Below are positions 27,031 to 34,654 of a DNA stretch of 64,000 nucleotides, in pieces. The position numbers and the translations under genes are program-made. The notes below the pieces were generated by a model. That model searched no databases and was not told the DNA's origin. It worked only from the letters and a program-made list of their open reading frames with translations. Position 1 is the stretch's first letter, and the number at the start of each line of letters is the position of its first letter. The DNA comes from Pseudomonadota bacterium (GTDB lineage: Bacteria; Pseudomonadota; Gammaproteobacteria; Steroidobacterales; MnTg04). Where the stretch lies: positions 35,817 through 99,816 of the forward strand of contig JADFSO010000007.1 of NCBI GenBank assembly GCA_022560735.1, written 5' to 3'.

Positions 27031-27426
27031 CTATTGTTTTCGCATCAGCTTATCGACGGTATTCAGCAGTTTGCGGTCCACCCAGGGAATTTCGACAAAA
27101 TCGGCAGCGCCCTGGCGTATCGCTCGAACCGCTATTGATACGTTGCTTTTCCGGCTGAGCAGGATCGTGGGGAAGGAGTAGCCGCGCTGCTCCAGCTCGC
27201 TCATGAATTCCAGCCCGGTCTGGCCGGGAAGATCCTGGCCGACGATCAGGCAGCCTGGAGACAGGGCCTCGAGTTTGTCCAGAAACTTGCTGCCACTGGC
27301 AAAGGATTTGGTTTGATGTTTGCTGCGCTTGAGCAGCACACCCAGTTTCTTTCGAATATTCGGATCGGCATTGATAATGCAGACCAGCCGATTGGCGGGT
27401 GTCGTGGTTCTTGATTTGCTTATCAT
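27031..27426 (-). CDS. Degenerate response-regulator receiver protein
   Basis: 131 residues forming one receiver-like domain whose framework aligns with the FixJ-like receiver upstream (KSFASGSKFLDKLEALSPGC versus RSFASATEFLEF). The conserved phosphorylation residues are lost: the acidic pair region reads CIINADPNIR, the phospho-acceptor position in CLIVGQDLPGQTG is Gly, and the conserved Lys in FVEIPWVDRKLL is Ile. It probably cannot be phosphorylated and may act as a binding partner or decoy. It lies 146 bases after the FixJ-like gene on the same strand. Confidence 0.7.
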   Translation of the reverse strand: MISKSRTTTPANRLVCIINADPNIRKKLGVLLKRSKHQTKSFASGSKFLDKLEALSPGCLIVGQDLPGQTGLEFMSELEQRGYSFPTILLSRKSNVSIAVRAIRQGAADFVEIPWVDRKLLNTVDKLMRKQ

Positions 27427-27555
27427 CGGCGTATGCGCATCAAATTCGGCAATCTATCGACCGTTACAGGTCGATGAGTATTGGCATCCCAACAAGGAGA
27501 AAAGAATACGGAAATCTACTTACTGCAGGGGTCGAATCCCCTGACCTCGATAAGC
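27418..27555 (-). other. Potential structured leader across the start of the degenerate receiver gene
   Basis: On the minus strand GCTTATC (27555-27549) can pair with GATAAGC (27424-27418), which covers codons 1-3 of the receiver gene. Inside lie two perfect hairpins: CAGGGG-6-CCCCTG (27543-27526) and TCGACC-6-GGTCGA (27474-27457). Pairings are seen in the sequence; a regulatory role is a guess, and a 7-base long-range match can be chance. The first hairpin lacks a T run, so it is not a standard terminator. Confidence 0.35.
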
Positions 27556-27572
27556 GGGCGGTTAATACTTGT

Positions 27573-28196
27573 TTATGGATCGCTGTTTGCGGTAATCGAC
27601 ATTCTCACCAGCTGCGCAAGCGAGCGGGCCCGCATCTTCTCCATGACCCTGGCCCGGTGGATCTCCACGGTGCGTTGGCTGACGTCGAGATCCGCTGCAA
27701 TTATCTTGTTGGGGTTCCCTTGCACGACCAATTCCATGACTTCTTTTTCACGATTGGTGAGTTGGTCCATGTGATCGAGTATCTCCCGCTTTTCGCTCAG
27801 AATATTGCGGCTGTCGTGATCCTGATCAAGCGCGTGATTGATCCTGTCGATCAGATCCTGGTCGCGGAACGGTTTTTGGATAAAATCCAGCGCGCCTTTT
27901 TTCAGCGCTTCGACCGCCATCGGTACGTCGCCGTGGCCGGTGATAAAAATGATCGGCAAAATCGCGTTTATTTCATTCAGTCGATCCTGAAGTTCCAGAC
28001 CGCTCATGCCGGGCATTCGTATATCAAGCACCAGGCAACCGGCGATATTATCATCGTAGAACTCCAGGAATTCGGTTGCCGAAGCAAAGCTGCGCGACTC
28101 GATTCCGATCGATTTCATCAGGAAACTCAGTGAATCGCGGACCGCGTCATCGTCATCAACGATAAAAACTATTCTGTTGTTGTCACCCATCAGCAT
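27573..28196 (-). CDS. FixJ-family response regulator
   Basis: 207 residues: receiver (about 8-125) with the acidic cluster IVDDDDAVR, phospho-acceptor Asp in CLVLDIRMPGMSG, Thr/Ser switch FITGHGDVP and Lys in FIQKPFRD; LuxR-type helix-turn-helix (about 140-200) with LTNREKEVMELVVQG and SQRTVEIHRARVMEKMRARS. It is the DNA-binding partner of the kinase whose end overlaps its start by seven bases. A GAGGA six bases upstream supports the ATG at 28196. Targets are unknown; FixK/FNR-type genes are the usual ones. Confidence 0.92.
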   Translation of the reverse strand: MLMGDNNRIVFIVDDDDAVRDSLSFLMKSIGIESRSFASATEFLEFYDDNIAGCLVLDIRMPGMSGLELQDRLNEINAILPIIFITGHGDVPMAVEALKKGALDFIQKPFRDQDLIDRINHALDQDHDSRNILSEKREILDHMDQLTNREKEVMELVVQGNPNKIIAADLDVSQRTVEIHRARVMEKMRARSLAQLVRMSITANSDP

Positions 28197-29728
28197 TCCG
28201 GTTCCTCTATGGCGGTTGGCAGATCGAAGAAAAACAGCGCCCCTGCGTCGTCGTTATTGCGGAAACTCAAGGTTCCGCCATGCGCCCCTATTATAGTGTG
28301 ACTGATCGACAGACCGAGACCGATGCCATCTTTTTTAGAGGTCACAAACTGGGTGAACAGATTATCCGCCATGTCCTCCGGCACGCCAGTCGCGGAATCG
28401 CTGACTTCAACTCGCACCGTTTCCGGATTCGGGCTAAGGCAACGAATGATAATCGTGTGTTGCCGGTCTTCGCATTCCCCGCAGGCATCGACCGCATTGC
28501 GCACGAGATTCAGGACGACCTGCTGGATTTGCACGGGGTCGGCCATGACCAACGGCAGTTCCGCCGGCAGTTCGTAGACCAGGTTGATGTTGTGTCGTCT
28601 GGCGTCCATCTCGACCAGGACATGCAGGTCGTGTATCAGCTCCTTCAGATCCACCTCATGGCGTTCACTGTCCTTGTGGCGAACGAAATTACGCATGCGG
28701 TTGATGACTTTTGCGGCGCGCTGGGCCTGTACGCTGATTTGTTTGAGCGCGTTTCTGAGGTCGCTTTTCTTGCTGTTACTGGCTTCCAGCATGCGCTCGC
28801 AACCCTGCGCAAAAGTACTGATTGCGGTCAGCGGCTGGTTGATTTCGTGTGCCAGGCCGGCGGCCATTTCACCCAGTAACGTAACGCGGCTAACCTGAGC
28901 CAGCCGTTGGCGAGTCTCTTCCGCTTCGATATCCGCGTTGCGCTGGTCCGTAATATCGGTGCCAGAGCTTAGCGTGCCAATGATTTCCCCATTCTTGTCC
29001 CGCAATGCCCGGTTTTGCCACGCGATCAAGCGCGTCCCGCCAGTGTGCGTCAAGACCAGCCCTTCCACCGTCTCGTAGCCTTCGAAACCGTGCTCGATAA
29101 CATGCTTGAATACTTTCCTGACCTCGCTGCGCTGGTTCTCCGGGATAAATCCATCGATCCAGGGTTTGCCAAGCAGGTCTTCTTCCTGCCGATCCAGGAT
29201 TTCGCAACCACGCCGATTGATCAAGTCGATAAAACCGCCTTTATCGAGTACCAGCAGCATCACGCCAGCCACTTCGAGATAGCTTCGTGAGCGATCCCTT
29301 TCCTGTATCAATGCAGCCTCGGCCTTTTTTTGTGCGCTGATATCGCGAATGATGCCGACGAACCGCGGCTCGTCTCCGATGACGCGTCCGACCGAAAGAT
29401 CGATCGGGAACAGGCTGCCGTCCTTTCGCTGGGCCACCGATTCGCGCCCGATGCCGATAATCCGAGCCTCACCGGTGTCCAGGTAATGCTGAATATACCG
29501 ATCGTGCGCGTCGCGGTCCGGCGCGGGCATCAGGAGGTTGATGCTCTTGCCGTTCAGGTCCCCTTCCCCGTAGCCGAACAATTTTTCCGTGGCCGGGTTG
29601 CAGAATTCGATGATGCCCTTGCCATCGATAATAACAATCGCATTTACCGCTGCCGCGAGCAGGGCAGCGAGGTGTTTCTCGGCATCTGCCGGGCTCATCC
29701 CGGCCAGTACATTGCGCGTGTCGTTCAC
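28190..29728 (-). CDS. FixL-like PAS sensor histidine kinase, probable heme PAS
   Basis: 512 residues, soluble: PAS-A (about 15-135), PAS-B (about 145-270), HisKA with GLAHEINQPLTAISTFAQG (phospho-His) and HATPase with NLVRNAVDAC, TGVPEDMADN and KDGIGLGLSIS. PAS-A closely follows rhizobial FixL: MPAPDRDAHDRYIQHYLDTG then IIGIGR. The His of AHDRY aligns with the heme-ligating His200 of Bradyrhizobium FixL and the Arg of GIGR with Arg220, the residue contacting bound oxygen. An oxygen-sensing kinase is therefore likely. The 29728 start is GTG; an ATG at 29698 is possible. Confidence 0.88.
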   Translation of the reverse strand: MNDTRNVLAGMSPADAEKHLAALLAAAVNAIVIIDGKGIIEFCNPATEKLFGYGEGDLNGKSINLLMPAPDRDAHDRYIQHYLDTGEARIIGIGRESVAQRKDGSLFPIDLSVGRVIGDEPRFVGIIRDISAQKKAEAALIQERDRSRSYLEVAGVMLLVLDKGGFIDLINRRGCEILDRQEEDLLGKPWIDGFIPENQRSEVRKVFKHVIEHGFEGYETVEGLVLTHTGGTRLIAWQNRALRDKNGEIIGTLSSGTDITDQRNADIEAEETRQRLAQVSRVTLLGEMAAGLAHEINQPLTAISTFAQGCERMLEASNSKKSDLRNALKQISVQAQRAAKVINRMRNFVRHKDSERHEVDLKELIHDLHVLVEMDARRHNINLVYELPAELPLVMADPVQIQQVVLNLVRNAVDACGECEDRQHTIIIRCLSPNPETVRVEVSDSATGVPEDMADNLFTQFVTSKKDGIGLGLSISHTIIGAHGGTLSFRNNDDAGALFFFDLPTAIEEPEC

Positions 29729-29755
29729 AGTATGCGACTTGTGTTTGCAAGCTGA

Positions 29756-30048
29756 GCTGGAAATTTAACCTATCTGCCCGTTGCTGTCGCCTGGTTGCGG
29801 GCCAGCACGACTACTCTGCCTGCAGCGGGATTTGCCAGTGCTAGCCGTCCCCAAGGGGTCCCGGTCCAAAAGTATTGGCCGATGGATGTCCTATACTGAT
29901 CAGTAGGTTCCAGGAACGGCAAAAAGCATTCCTGCCATACCGGCTCCTAAGCCCTGCTTATTCATGAATAATCCGGGCTAGGTAACTTTGCGTATGGAAA
30001 CACAGCACGGCGCGATACATCATAAGGGCTGGTGGCGGGAGCATGCAG
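29756..30048 (+). promoter_or_regulatory. Upstream region of the DksA/TraR-like gene with two perfect palindromes
   Basis: This 293-base gap separates divergent genes. TATACT (29892-29897) could be a -10, but no good -35 is seen. TACTGATCAGTA (29894-29905) is a perfect 12-base palindrome overlapping it. TTATTCATGAATAA (29958-29971) is a perfect 14-base palindrome flanked by AGCCC (29950-29954) and GGGCT (29975-29979), so the leader RNA could form a long hairpin. Neither palindrome matches the FNR box TTGAT-N4-ATCAA. Confidence 0.35.
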
Positions 30049-30384
30049 ATGGCCAATACAGACACTGTCAGGGATTCGCTGATCGAAAAACGGGCGGAGC
30101 TGGTTGTCCGTTTGCACAAGATTACCAGCGATGTTCGTCACGCGGACCAGCCGATGGAAGCGGATTTTGCTGAACTGGCCGTGCAGCGGGAAAACGACCA
30201 GGTCATCGATGCGCTGGGCGAGGCAACCCGCCAGGAGCTGACTCAGGTCAACCGGGCGTTGGCGAGCATTGACAGCGGAGAGTACGGGTGTTGCAGCGAA
30301 TGTGGCAAGGAGATCCGTGTCGAAAGGCTGGAGGCGCTGCCATACAGCACCAAGTGCCTGGAATGCGCAAGCCGCAGCGAATAA
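30049..30384 (+). CDS. DksA/TraR-family zinc-finger protein
   Basis: 111 residues. A helical coiled-coil segment (about 5-75) precedes the C4 zinc finger YGCCSECGKEIRVERLEALP then KCLECA. The fold matches TraR/DksA proteins that insert into the RNA polymerase secondary channel, though several small relatives have other roles. The ATG at 30049 is favoured over 30043 because GGGAG lies seven bases upstream. It could tune transcription during stress alongside the neighbouring oxygen regulators, but that is inference. Confidence 0.85.
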   Translation: MANTDTVRDSLIEKRAELVVRLHKITSDVRHADQPMEADFAELAVQRENDQVIDALGEATRQELTQVNRALASIDSGEYGCCSECGKEIRVERLEALPYSTKCLECASRSE

Positions 30385-30403
30385 TGTTCCAAAAAAACGA
30401 CAT

Positions 30404-30433
30404 TTGTTAAAAATTGGCCCGGCAGAGTAGAAT
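30404..30433 (+). promoter_or_regulatory. Candidate sigma-70 promoter of the EexN-like lipoprotein gene
   Basis: TTGTTA (30404-30409) and TAGAAT (30428-30433) are separated by 18 bases and lie about 30 bases before the ATG at 30463. GGCC and CCGGCC halves around the -10 could pair. No terminator is evident between this site and the preceding gene. Confidence 0.4.
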
Positions 30434-30462
30434 CCGGCCATTCACTGTCTCGGGCCGTACGA

Positions 30463-31170
30463 ATGAACAGACTGCCGCTGGTTTTATTGCCTGCCCTCCT
30501 TTTCCTGGGCTGCGCCGAACCTGAAAAGCCAACCGTATCGACAGCGACGCTGATCGAAGACCCGACCTTGCTGGACGCGGTGCTGGCGCGCTGCACGACG
30601 GGGGACGAGAAGCTTCGCGCCAGCCAGGAATGCAAGAATGCGCGTCGCGCTGTCGATGTTGTTACCGTAGCGGAGGCGGAGGAAAAAGAAAAAGTCGATC
30701 TCGAAGCCCAGTCCGAACGCAAGCGTGCCGCCTTACGCCGACAGCGGGAACGCCTGGATCAGCAAAGAGAGATTAACGAGGAGCGTGCCGAGAGCGAAGC
30801 GGCAGCGAAAGAAGCCGAAGAGCTGACTGGCTCTGCCGAATACGCCGATGCACTGGTTGCAAAAGAGGTGGTGGTCTTGCCGCCGACCACGCCGATCGGT
30901 GCGGTGATCGAGCCGGAAGTCACCGAAGACTCTCCGCTGCGAGGGCTGGATGAGACCGAGATTTGCACGATCGACCCGGTGGCCTTGTCCGCTGCCGATC
31001 TTGAGATGCTGCTGATCGCGTTGCAGGAGGAATGGCAGTTTCGCCAGTCGCGTGTGCAGCCCGCCGGAGCCGCCGATGGGGAGCAATTGCCGCTGCAGGA
31101 ACCGGGGTTTGAGGCTGAGCAACGGGAAGACGAACCGGCAGAAGCCTTTTCCGGTGGTGACGGCGGGTAG
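30463..31170 (+). CDS. EexN-family lipoprotein
   Basis: 235 residues. The lipoprotein signal MNRLPLVLLPALLFLGC has its Cys at 17. Residues 25-65 carry the EexN-like pattern: VSTATLIEDPTLLDAVLARC, then SQECKNARRAVD. A charged coiled coil follows (about 70-125, Glu/Arg/Ala-rich), then an acidic Pro-rich tail. EexN was named for plasmid entry exclusion, but chromosomal relatives have no defined role. It sits between the DksA-like and FNR-like genes on the same strand. Confidence 0.75.
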   Translation: MNRLPLVLLPALLFLGCAEPEKPTVSTATLIEDPTLLDAVLARCTTGDEKLRASQECKNARRAVDVVTVAEAEEKEKVDLEAQSERKRAALRRQRERLDQQREINEERAESEAAAKEAEELTGSAEYADALVAKEVVVLPPTTPIGAVIEPEVTEDSPLRGLDETEICTIDPVALSAADLEMLLIALQEEWQFRQSRVQPAGAADGEQLPLQEPGFEAEQREDEPAEAFSGGDGG

Positions 31171-31407
31171 GGGCCTGTCCCACTCAGGGTTGCTCTGCGG
31201 CGGCGGCGATCACGCCGCGGCCGGTCCAGGCAGGACTGCCAGAATACCGGCGGGATATCGTGCGCGGCATGATCGGCGTCTTTGTGCCGATTTGACTCCG
31301 CGATGAGTTACCCATATCGGTCTCCGTAGTTCCCCTTATTAACATGCTCGTGCGTCTGGGCTAGTTTTCCTGTCAGAAAACAACAAAATCGGCACACGGA
31401 GAGAGAT
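31171..31407. other. Intergenic region before the FNR-like gene
   Basis: 237 bases without a supported ORF or RNA. GGAGAGAG directly upstream of 31408 is the ribosome site of the FNR-like gene. I found no clear FNR box or -35/-10 pair. Confidence 0.35.
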
Positions 31408-32154
31408 ATGACGAAGAACAACGCGGCGTTGCGCGCGGTCAGTGCGCCAGGTTTGGCGGAATCTCAACAGCCATCAGGCATGGGCGGTTGCAGGTCCTGC
31501 GCCATTCGCGCCATGTGCCTGCGGCCTCGGGATGCCAGCGTCGTGTGTCTGCCGGGACTAAGAGCTGCGCGCGCGGACTGTCACCTGGTCCGTGCCGGCG
31601 ACCCCTGTGAACAATACTGTTTGCCGCGCAGCGGCGCCTTGAAAGCGTATCGAAATACGCCCGATGGCCGCGAGCAAGTGATGGGTTTTTACCTGCCGGG
31701 GGAACTGGCCGGTCTGGACGGGCTGGCCGATGGCCGGAGCCAGTGGAACCTGGTCACGCTGGAGGCTAGCTCGCTATGTACGGTAACGCACAAGAACCTT
31801 ATCGAGGCCGCCGGCCAGGTGCCCGAACTGTTAAACAGCCTGATGCGCCGGCTCAGCAGCGACATGTTGAAAGCTGCAGACCTGGCGACCGGAAGCAGCG
31901 CCGAGGCTCGCCTGGCCGGATTCCTGATCGACATTGCTCAACGGATTGGCGATGCGTGCCTTGATGGCGCCGTTTTTTGTCTGCCGATGTCGCGCCAGGA
32001 CATTGCCAGCTACCTGGCGCTGGCGCCGGAGACGATTTCCCGCCTGTTTGCGCGCCTGCGCGACGATGGTTTGATCGATGTCGACCGAAAACGGCTGCGG
32101 ATACTGGACTATCCGGGCTTGTCGCAGATCGCTCAAACTGACCTGGCCGCCTGA
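31408..32154 (+). CDS. FNR/CRP-family regulator with probable 4Fe-4S cluster
   Basis: 248 residues. The N-terminus has CRSCAIRAMC, the C-x2-C-x5-C spacing of FNR, and SSLCTVTHKNL supplies the fourth Cys in the cyclic-nucleotide-like barrel. The barrel (about 50-150) includes RSGALKAYRNTPDGREQVMG and FYLPGELAGLDGLADG. The C-terminal helix-turn-helix has MSRQDIASYLALAPETISRL, with recognition residues E-x-x-S-R typical of FNR boxes (TTGAT-N4-ATCAA). It should activate anaerobic or microaerobic genes when oxygen is low. Two further Cys near residue 46 are unusual. Confidence 0.9.
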   Translation: MTKNNAALRAVSAPGLAESQQPSGMGGCRSCAIRAMCLRPRDASVVCLPGLRAARADCHLVRAGDPCEQYCLPRSGALKAYRNTPDGREQVMGFYLPGELAGLDGLADGRSQWNLVTLEASSLCTVTHKNLIEAAGQVPELLNSLMRRLSSDMLKAADLATGSSAEARLAGFLIDIAQRIGDACLDGAVFCLPMSRQDIASYLALAPETISRLFARLRDDGLIDVDRKRLRILDYPGLSQIAQTDLAA

Positions 32155-32167
32155 GACCGCGGCCGGA

Positions 32168-32980
32168 TTATTCGCCGGGGTCGGGCTCGGCTCCTGGTAT
32201 CGGTTCTGGCGTATAGACCGGGAAGGTCTTGACGCCGCTGCCGCTCTCGCCGTCGTCTGTGCCCGGTTCGCTGTACTGGATCGCACTGTCGGGGGCCGGC
32301 GCGTATTTTGCCAGTGCCGCCATGAACTCGCGGGCTGGCTGCGGCGGCGTGATGTCGCCATAGATGATCTCGCCGGCATCGACGGAGTCGCGATGGTAAA
32401 ATTTGGCGTTTGCCTTGTCGTCTATGGAGATAACCGAGCCATCCAATGCAATACCGATAAACAGCCCGCGGCTCCTGGAGTATGAATAAACCTCTGCGTC
32501 GAACTTGATATCGGTTGCCGCGCTGCCGGAACGGCCGACCGGTCCCGCAGCCACCGATGCATCCGCGCCGAGGGTCAGTTTGCCGCCGGTGATCCCGTCC
32601 ACGCCTTTCTTGTTCTTGAAAACCAGGATCAGGTCGGTCTCGGAAATGCCAATCTGCAATCCCCAGCTACCGCCGGCCAGCTTGATAAAGCTGGGATTGC
32701 TCCAGCTGTTGTCCGCTTTGCGCACGCTGATCACGCCCTTGCCAAAGCGGCCGCCAAAAACCAGGCCCGCCTTCATGACGCCGGGTATGACGGCAACTGC
32801 GTAGGCCTTTGTCAGCAAGGACTCGGGGATGCTCGTCTCCCTGATGCGCATGATTTGATCGAGGACCACGACCGCCTTGTTAATCCGCTTTTCTTCCTTG
32901 CTTTGCGCCTGCGCCAGCAACGGCACCAGAAACAGAACTGCAAGGCCCGCAAGCAGGCTGAATTTCCTGGACATAGCCAT
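32168..32980 (-). CDS. SYLF/YSC84-domain secreted protein
   Basis: 270 residues from the ATG at 32980 (GGAG eight bases upstream): signal peptide MAMSRKFSLLAGLAVLFLVP ending AQAQ, then one SYLF domain (AYAVAVIPGVMKAGLVFGGR, GGSWGLQIGISETDLILVFK, KLTLGADASVAAGPVGR, DAEVYSYSRSRGLFIGIALD). Eukaryotic SYLF domains bind phosphoinositides; bacterial ones are periplasmic with unknown lipid ligands. The C-terminal tail is acidic and Pro-rich. A much longer frame extends upstream, but it is antisense to apbE and is rejected. Divergent from apbE. Confidence 0.85.
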   Translation of the reverse strand: MAMSRKFSLLAGLAVLFLVPLLAQAQSKEEKRINKAVVVLDQIMRIRETSIPESLLTKAYAVAVIPGVMKAGLVFGGRFGKGVISVRKADNSWSNPSFIKLAGGSWGLQIGISETDLILVFKNKKGVDGITGGKLTLGADASVAAGPVGRSGSAATDIKFDAEVYSYSRSRGLFIGIALDGSVISIDDKANAKFYHRDSVDAGEIIYGDITPPQPAREFMAALAKYAPAPDSAIQYSEPGTDDGESGSGVKTFPVYTPEPIPGAEPDPGE

Positions 32981-33139
32981 CTTTATTTCTCCGCGTTTCC
33001 GGGTGTGAACCCAAAACCCGCTCAAGGTTCCCGCCGAGGCGGGTAGCGCCAGCTTACTGCAATGGTGGCGTGAATATCCAGCGCCCGCGAGTCCGGCTAC
33101 ACTGCGCAAGTCGCCTGCCGTTCTTGCGCCGGAGATAGC

Positions 33140-34129
33140 ATGGAAGGAGCAATGAATTTTCGCCAGTTTCTGCTGTTTGCAGGCTGCCTGTTGTGGTCCA
33201 TCGTCGCCACCGCCGACTGGTATACCAACGAGCAGGCGATTATGGGCACGGTCATTCGCACCGAGTTGTGGAGCGATGATCCGCTGACGGCTGGCGAAGC
33301 GATCAGGCTGGTGAACGAGGAAATGCACCGCATCGACCGGTTGATGAGTACCTACAAGCCGGATTCCGAGATTTCGCGGGTCAACCGGGACGCGGCGGAA
33401 AAACCAGTCAGGATCAGCGCCGAATTGCTGGATCTCCTTGCCAGGGGAATCGAAATGTCGCGGCTGAGCGGCGGCGCATTCGACATCACTTATGCCAGCA
33501 TCGGCCAGCTGTATGATTATCGCGCCGGTGTCCGCCCCGATGAACAACAGATTGCAGCCGCCTTGCCGGCCATCGATTACCGGTTTGTCGAGCTGGACCT
33601 CGATGAATGCACCGTATTCTTTAGCAGGCACGGAGTACGGATCGATCTGGGTGGCATCGCCAAGGGCTACGCGGTCGAGCGCGGTGTGGGTATCCTGCGC
33701 GCGCAGGGTATTGAGCACGGGCTGATCAGCGCCGGCGGCGACAGCCGGATCCTGGGCGATCGGCGGGGTGCGCCATGGATAGTGGGCGTGCGTGACCCGA
33801 GAAACAGCGATCGGGTTATCGCCAGGTTGCCGCTCATCGACGAAGCGATTTCCACGTCCGGGGACTACGAGCGATTTTTTGAGGAAGACGGGGTTCGTTA
33901 TCACCACATTATCAGCCCCGCCACTGGCCACTCGGTCAGCGAAGTGCGCAGCGTCACGATTATCGGGCCCGACGCGACGATGACCGATGGTCTTGCCACC
34001 AGTGTTTTCGTGATGGGCCTGGAAGACGGCTTGCGACTGATCGATTCGCTGGATGATTTTGAAGCGGTGATCGTCGACCGGCACGGCGCACTGCACCGGT
34101 CCGGCGGGTTTCTGCCGCCGCAACAATAA
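33140..34129 (+). CDS. apbE: FAD:protein FMN transferase (ApbE)
   Basis: 329 residues with an N-terminal signal (FRQFLLFAGCLLWSIVATAD). ApbE transfers FMN from FAD onto Ser/Thr of exported flavoproteins. Family motifs: AIMGTVIRTELW, RIDRLMSTYKPDSEISRVN, SGGAFDITYASIGQLYDY, VRIDLGGIAKGYAVERG, GLISAGGDSRILG, HHIISPATGHSVSEV and ATMTDGLATSVFVMG (metal Asp/Thr). GGAG five bases before 33140 supports this start. It lies just upstream of the sigma-54/riboswitch region and the long cluster whose DUF3570 member carries a candidate FMN acceptor motif. Confidence 0.95.
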   Translation: MEGAMNFRQFLLFAGCLLWSIVATADWYTNEQAIMGTVIRTELWSDDPLTAGEAIRLVNEEMHRIDRLMSTYKPDSEISRVNRDAAEKPVRISAELLDLLARGIEMSRLSGGAFDITYASIGQLYDYRAGVRPDEQQIAAALPAIDYRFVELDLDECTVFFSRHGVRIDLGGIAKGYAVERGVGILRAQGIEHGLISAGGDSRILGDRRGAPWIVGVRDPRNSDRVIARLPLIDEAISTSGDYERFFEEDGVRYHHIISPATGHSVSEVRSVTIIGPDATMTDGLATSVFVMGLEDGLRLIDSLDDFEAVIVDRHGALHRSGGFLPPQQ

Positions 34130-34385
34130 GCAGCGGTCGCGGCTCCGGGGCCGGCCTCGCCCGCTTATGTATCAAAGTCAGTGATTGCCAGTCGCGAGCC
34201 GTCCCCTGTCTTCGATTGGCGACAAGAAAAGTCCTTTAAAAACAGCATCTTGAAATAAACCGGGAAATAACTGTTTGCACTTGGCGACGGTTGTTGACGC
34301 TATTTTCCATAAAAACCTGCACGGCTCGCGTCCGGGTTTCGCGTTTGTCCTGTAAGCCGATGATTTCATGGACGATTTCTCAAAC
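34130..34385 (+). promoter_or_regulatory. Upstream activator region of the sigma-54 promoter (candidate)
   Basis: No ORF is supported. Two direct repeats TTGGCGAC lie at 34216-34223 and 34281-34288, about 195 and 130 bases before the predicted start site, the range where sigma-54 enhancer-binding proteins sit. AT-rich tracts between could bend DNA. Assignment as enhancers is inference. Confidence 0.3.
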
Positions 34386-34401
34386 TGGCACGAAAGTTGC
34401 C
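34386..34401 (+). promoter_or_regulatory. Sigma-54 (RpoN) promoter
   Basis: TGGCACGAAAGTTGCC matches the -24/-12 consensus TGGCACR-N4-TTGCW except for the final base, with GG at 34387-34388 and GC at 34399-34400. Transcription should begin near 34412, giving a leader of about 390 bases that contains the GEMM riboswitch. The orientation points to the gene at 34805 and no other reading frame starts before it. RpoN promoters need an enhancer-binding ATPase, none of which is encoded in the window. Confidence 0.75.
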
Positions 34402-34571
34402 ATTTAATGGTGTGTGGCGTTTCTTTATCAGTCACCAGGCCTTCGACAAGGAATCGTCCGGCCGGGTGATTCAGATCAAGCGCCGCCTGCTGCGAGCCCT
34501 CTTAGGTCGAGGGTATTAAAGCGTGCGGTGTTCGATTGACATAAGACGAAAGCCTGTGCACGGTGCACGGT

Positions 34572-34654
34572 ACTGATAAAGGCAAACTCGCCGAAAGGTG
34601 AGGACGCAAAGCAACCGGTCTAAGGGATATCCTAGGACGGCGGGGGCTGCCAGT
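34572..34654 (+). promoter_or_regulatory. GEMM-I cyclic-dinucleotide riboswitch aptamer with A at the specificity position
   Basis: The element matches the Vibrio Vc2 aptamer: AAAGGCAAAC at the 5' side, a P2 helix CTCGCC-GAAA-GGTGAG (34588-34603) with its GNRA tetraloop, the invariant GGACGCAAAGC (34602-34612), and a P3 helix CCGGTCTAAGG / CCTAGGACGG holding the tetraloop receptor. ACTG (34572-34575) pairs with CAGT (34651-34654) to close P1. In Vc2 the base before GGCAAA is G20, which contacts one ligand guanine; here it is A, as in the GEMM-Ib switches that respond to 3',3'-cGAMP or to both dinucleotides. It controls the gene at 34805 and probably the whole cluster. Confidence 0.88.

Noticed and set aside
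27526..27543. CAGGGGTCGAATCCCCTG resembles a tRNA T-arm
   Set aside because: No acceptor, D or anticodon arm with tRNA spacing is present; treated as a plain hairpin.
32981..34126. Upstream extension of the SYLF reading frame to a 652-codon minus-strand frame
   Set aside because: It runs antisense through all of apbE, while a signal peptide and ribosome site mark the start at 32980.
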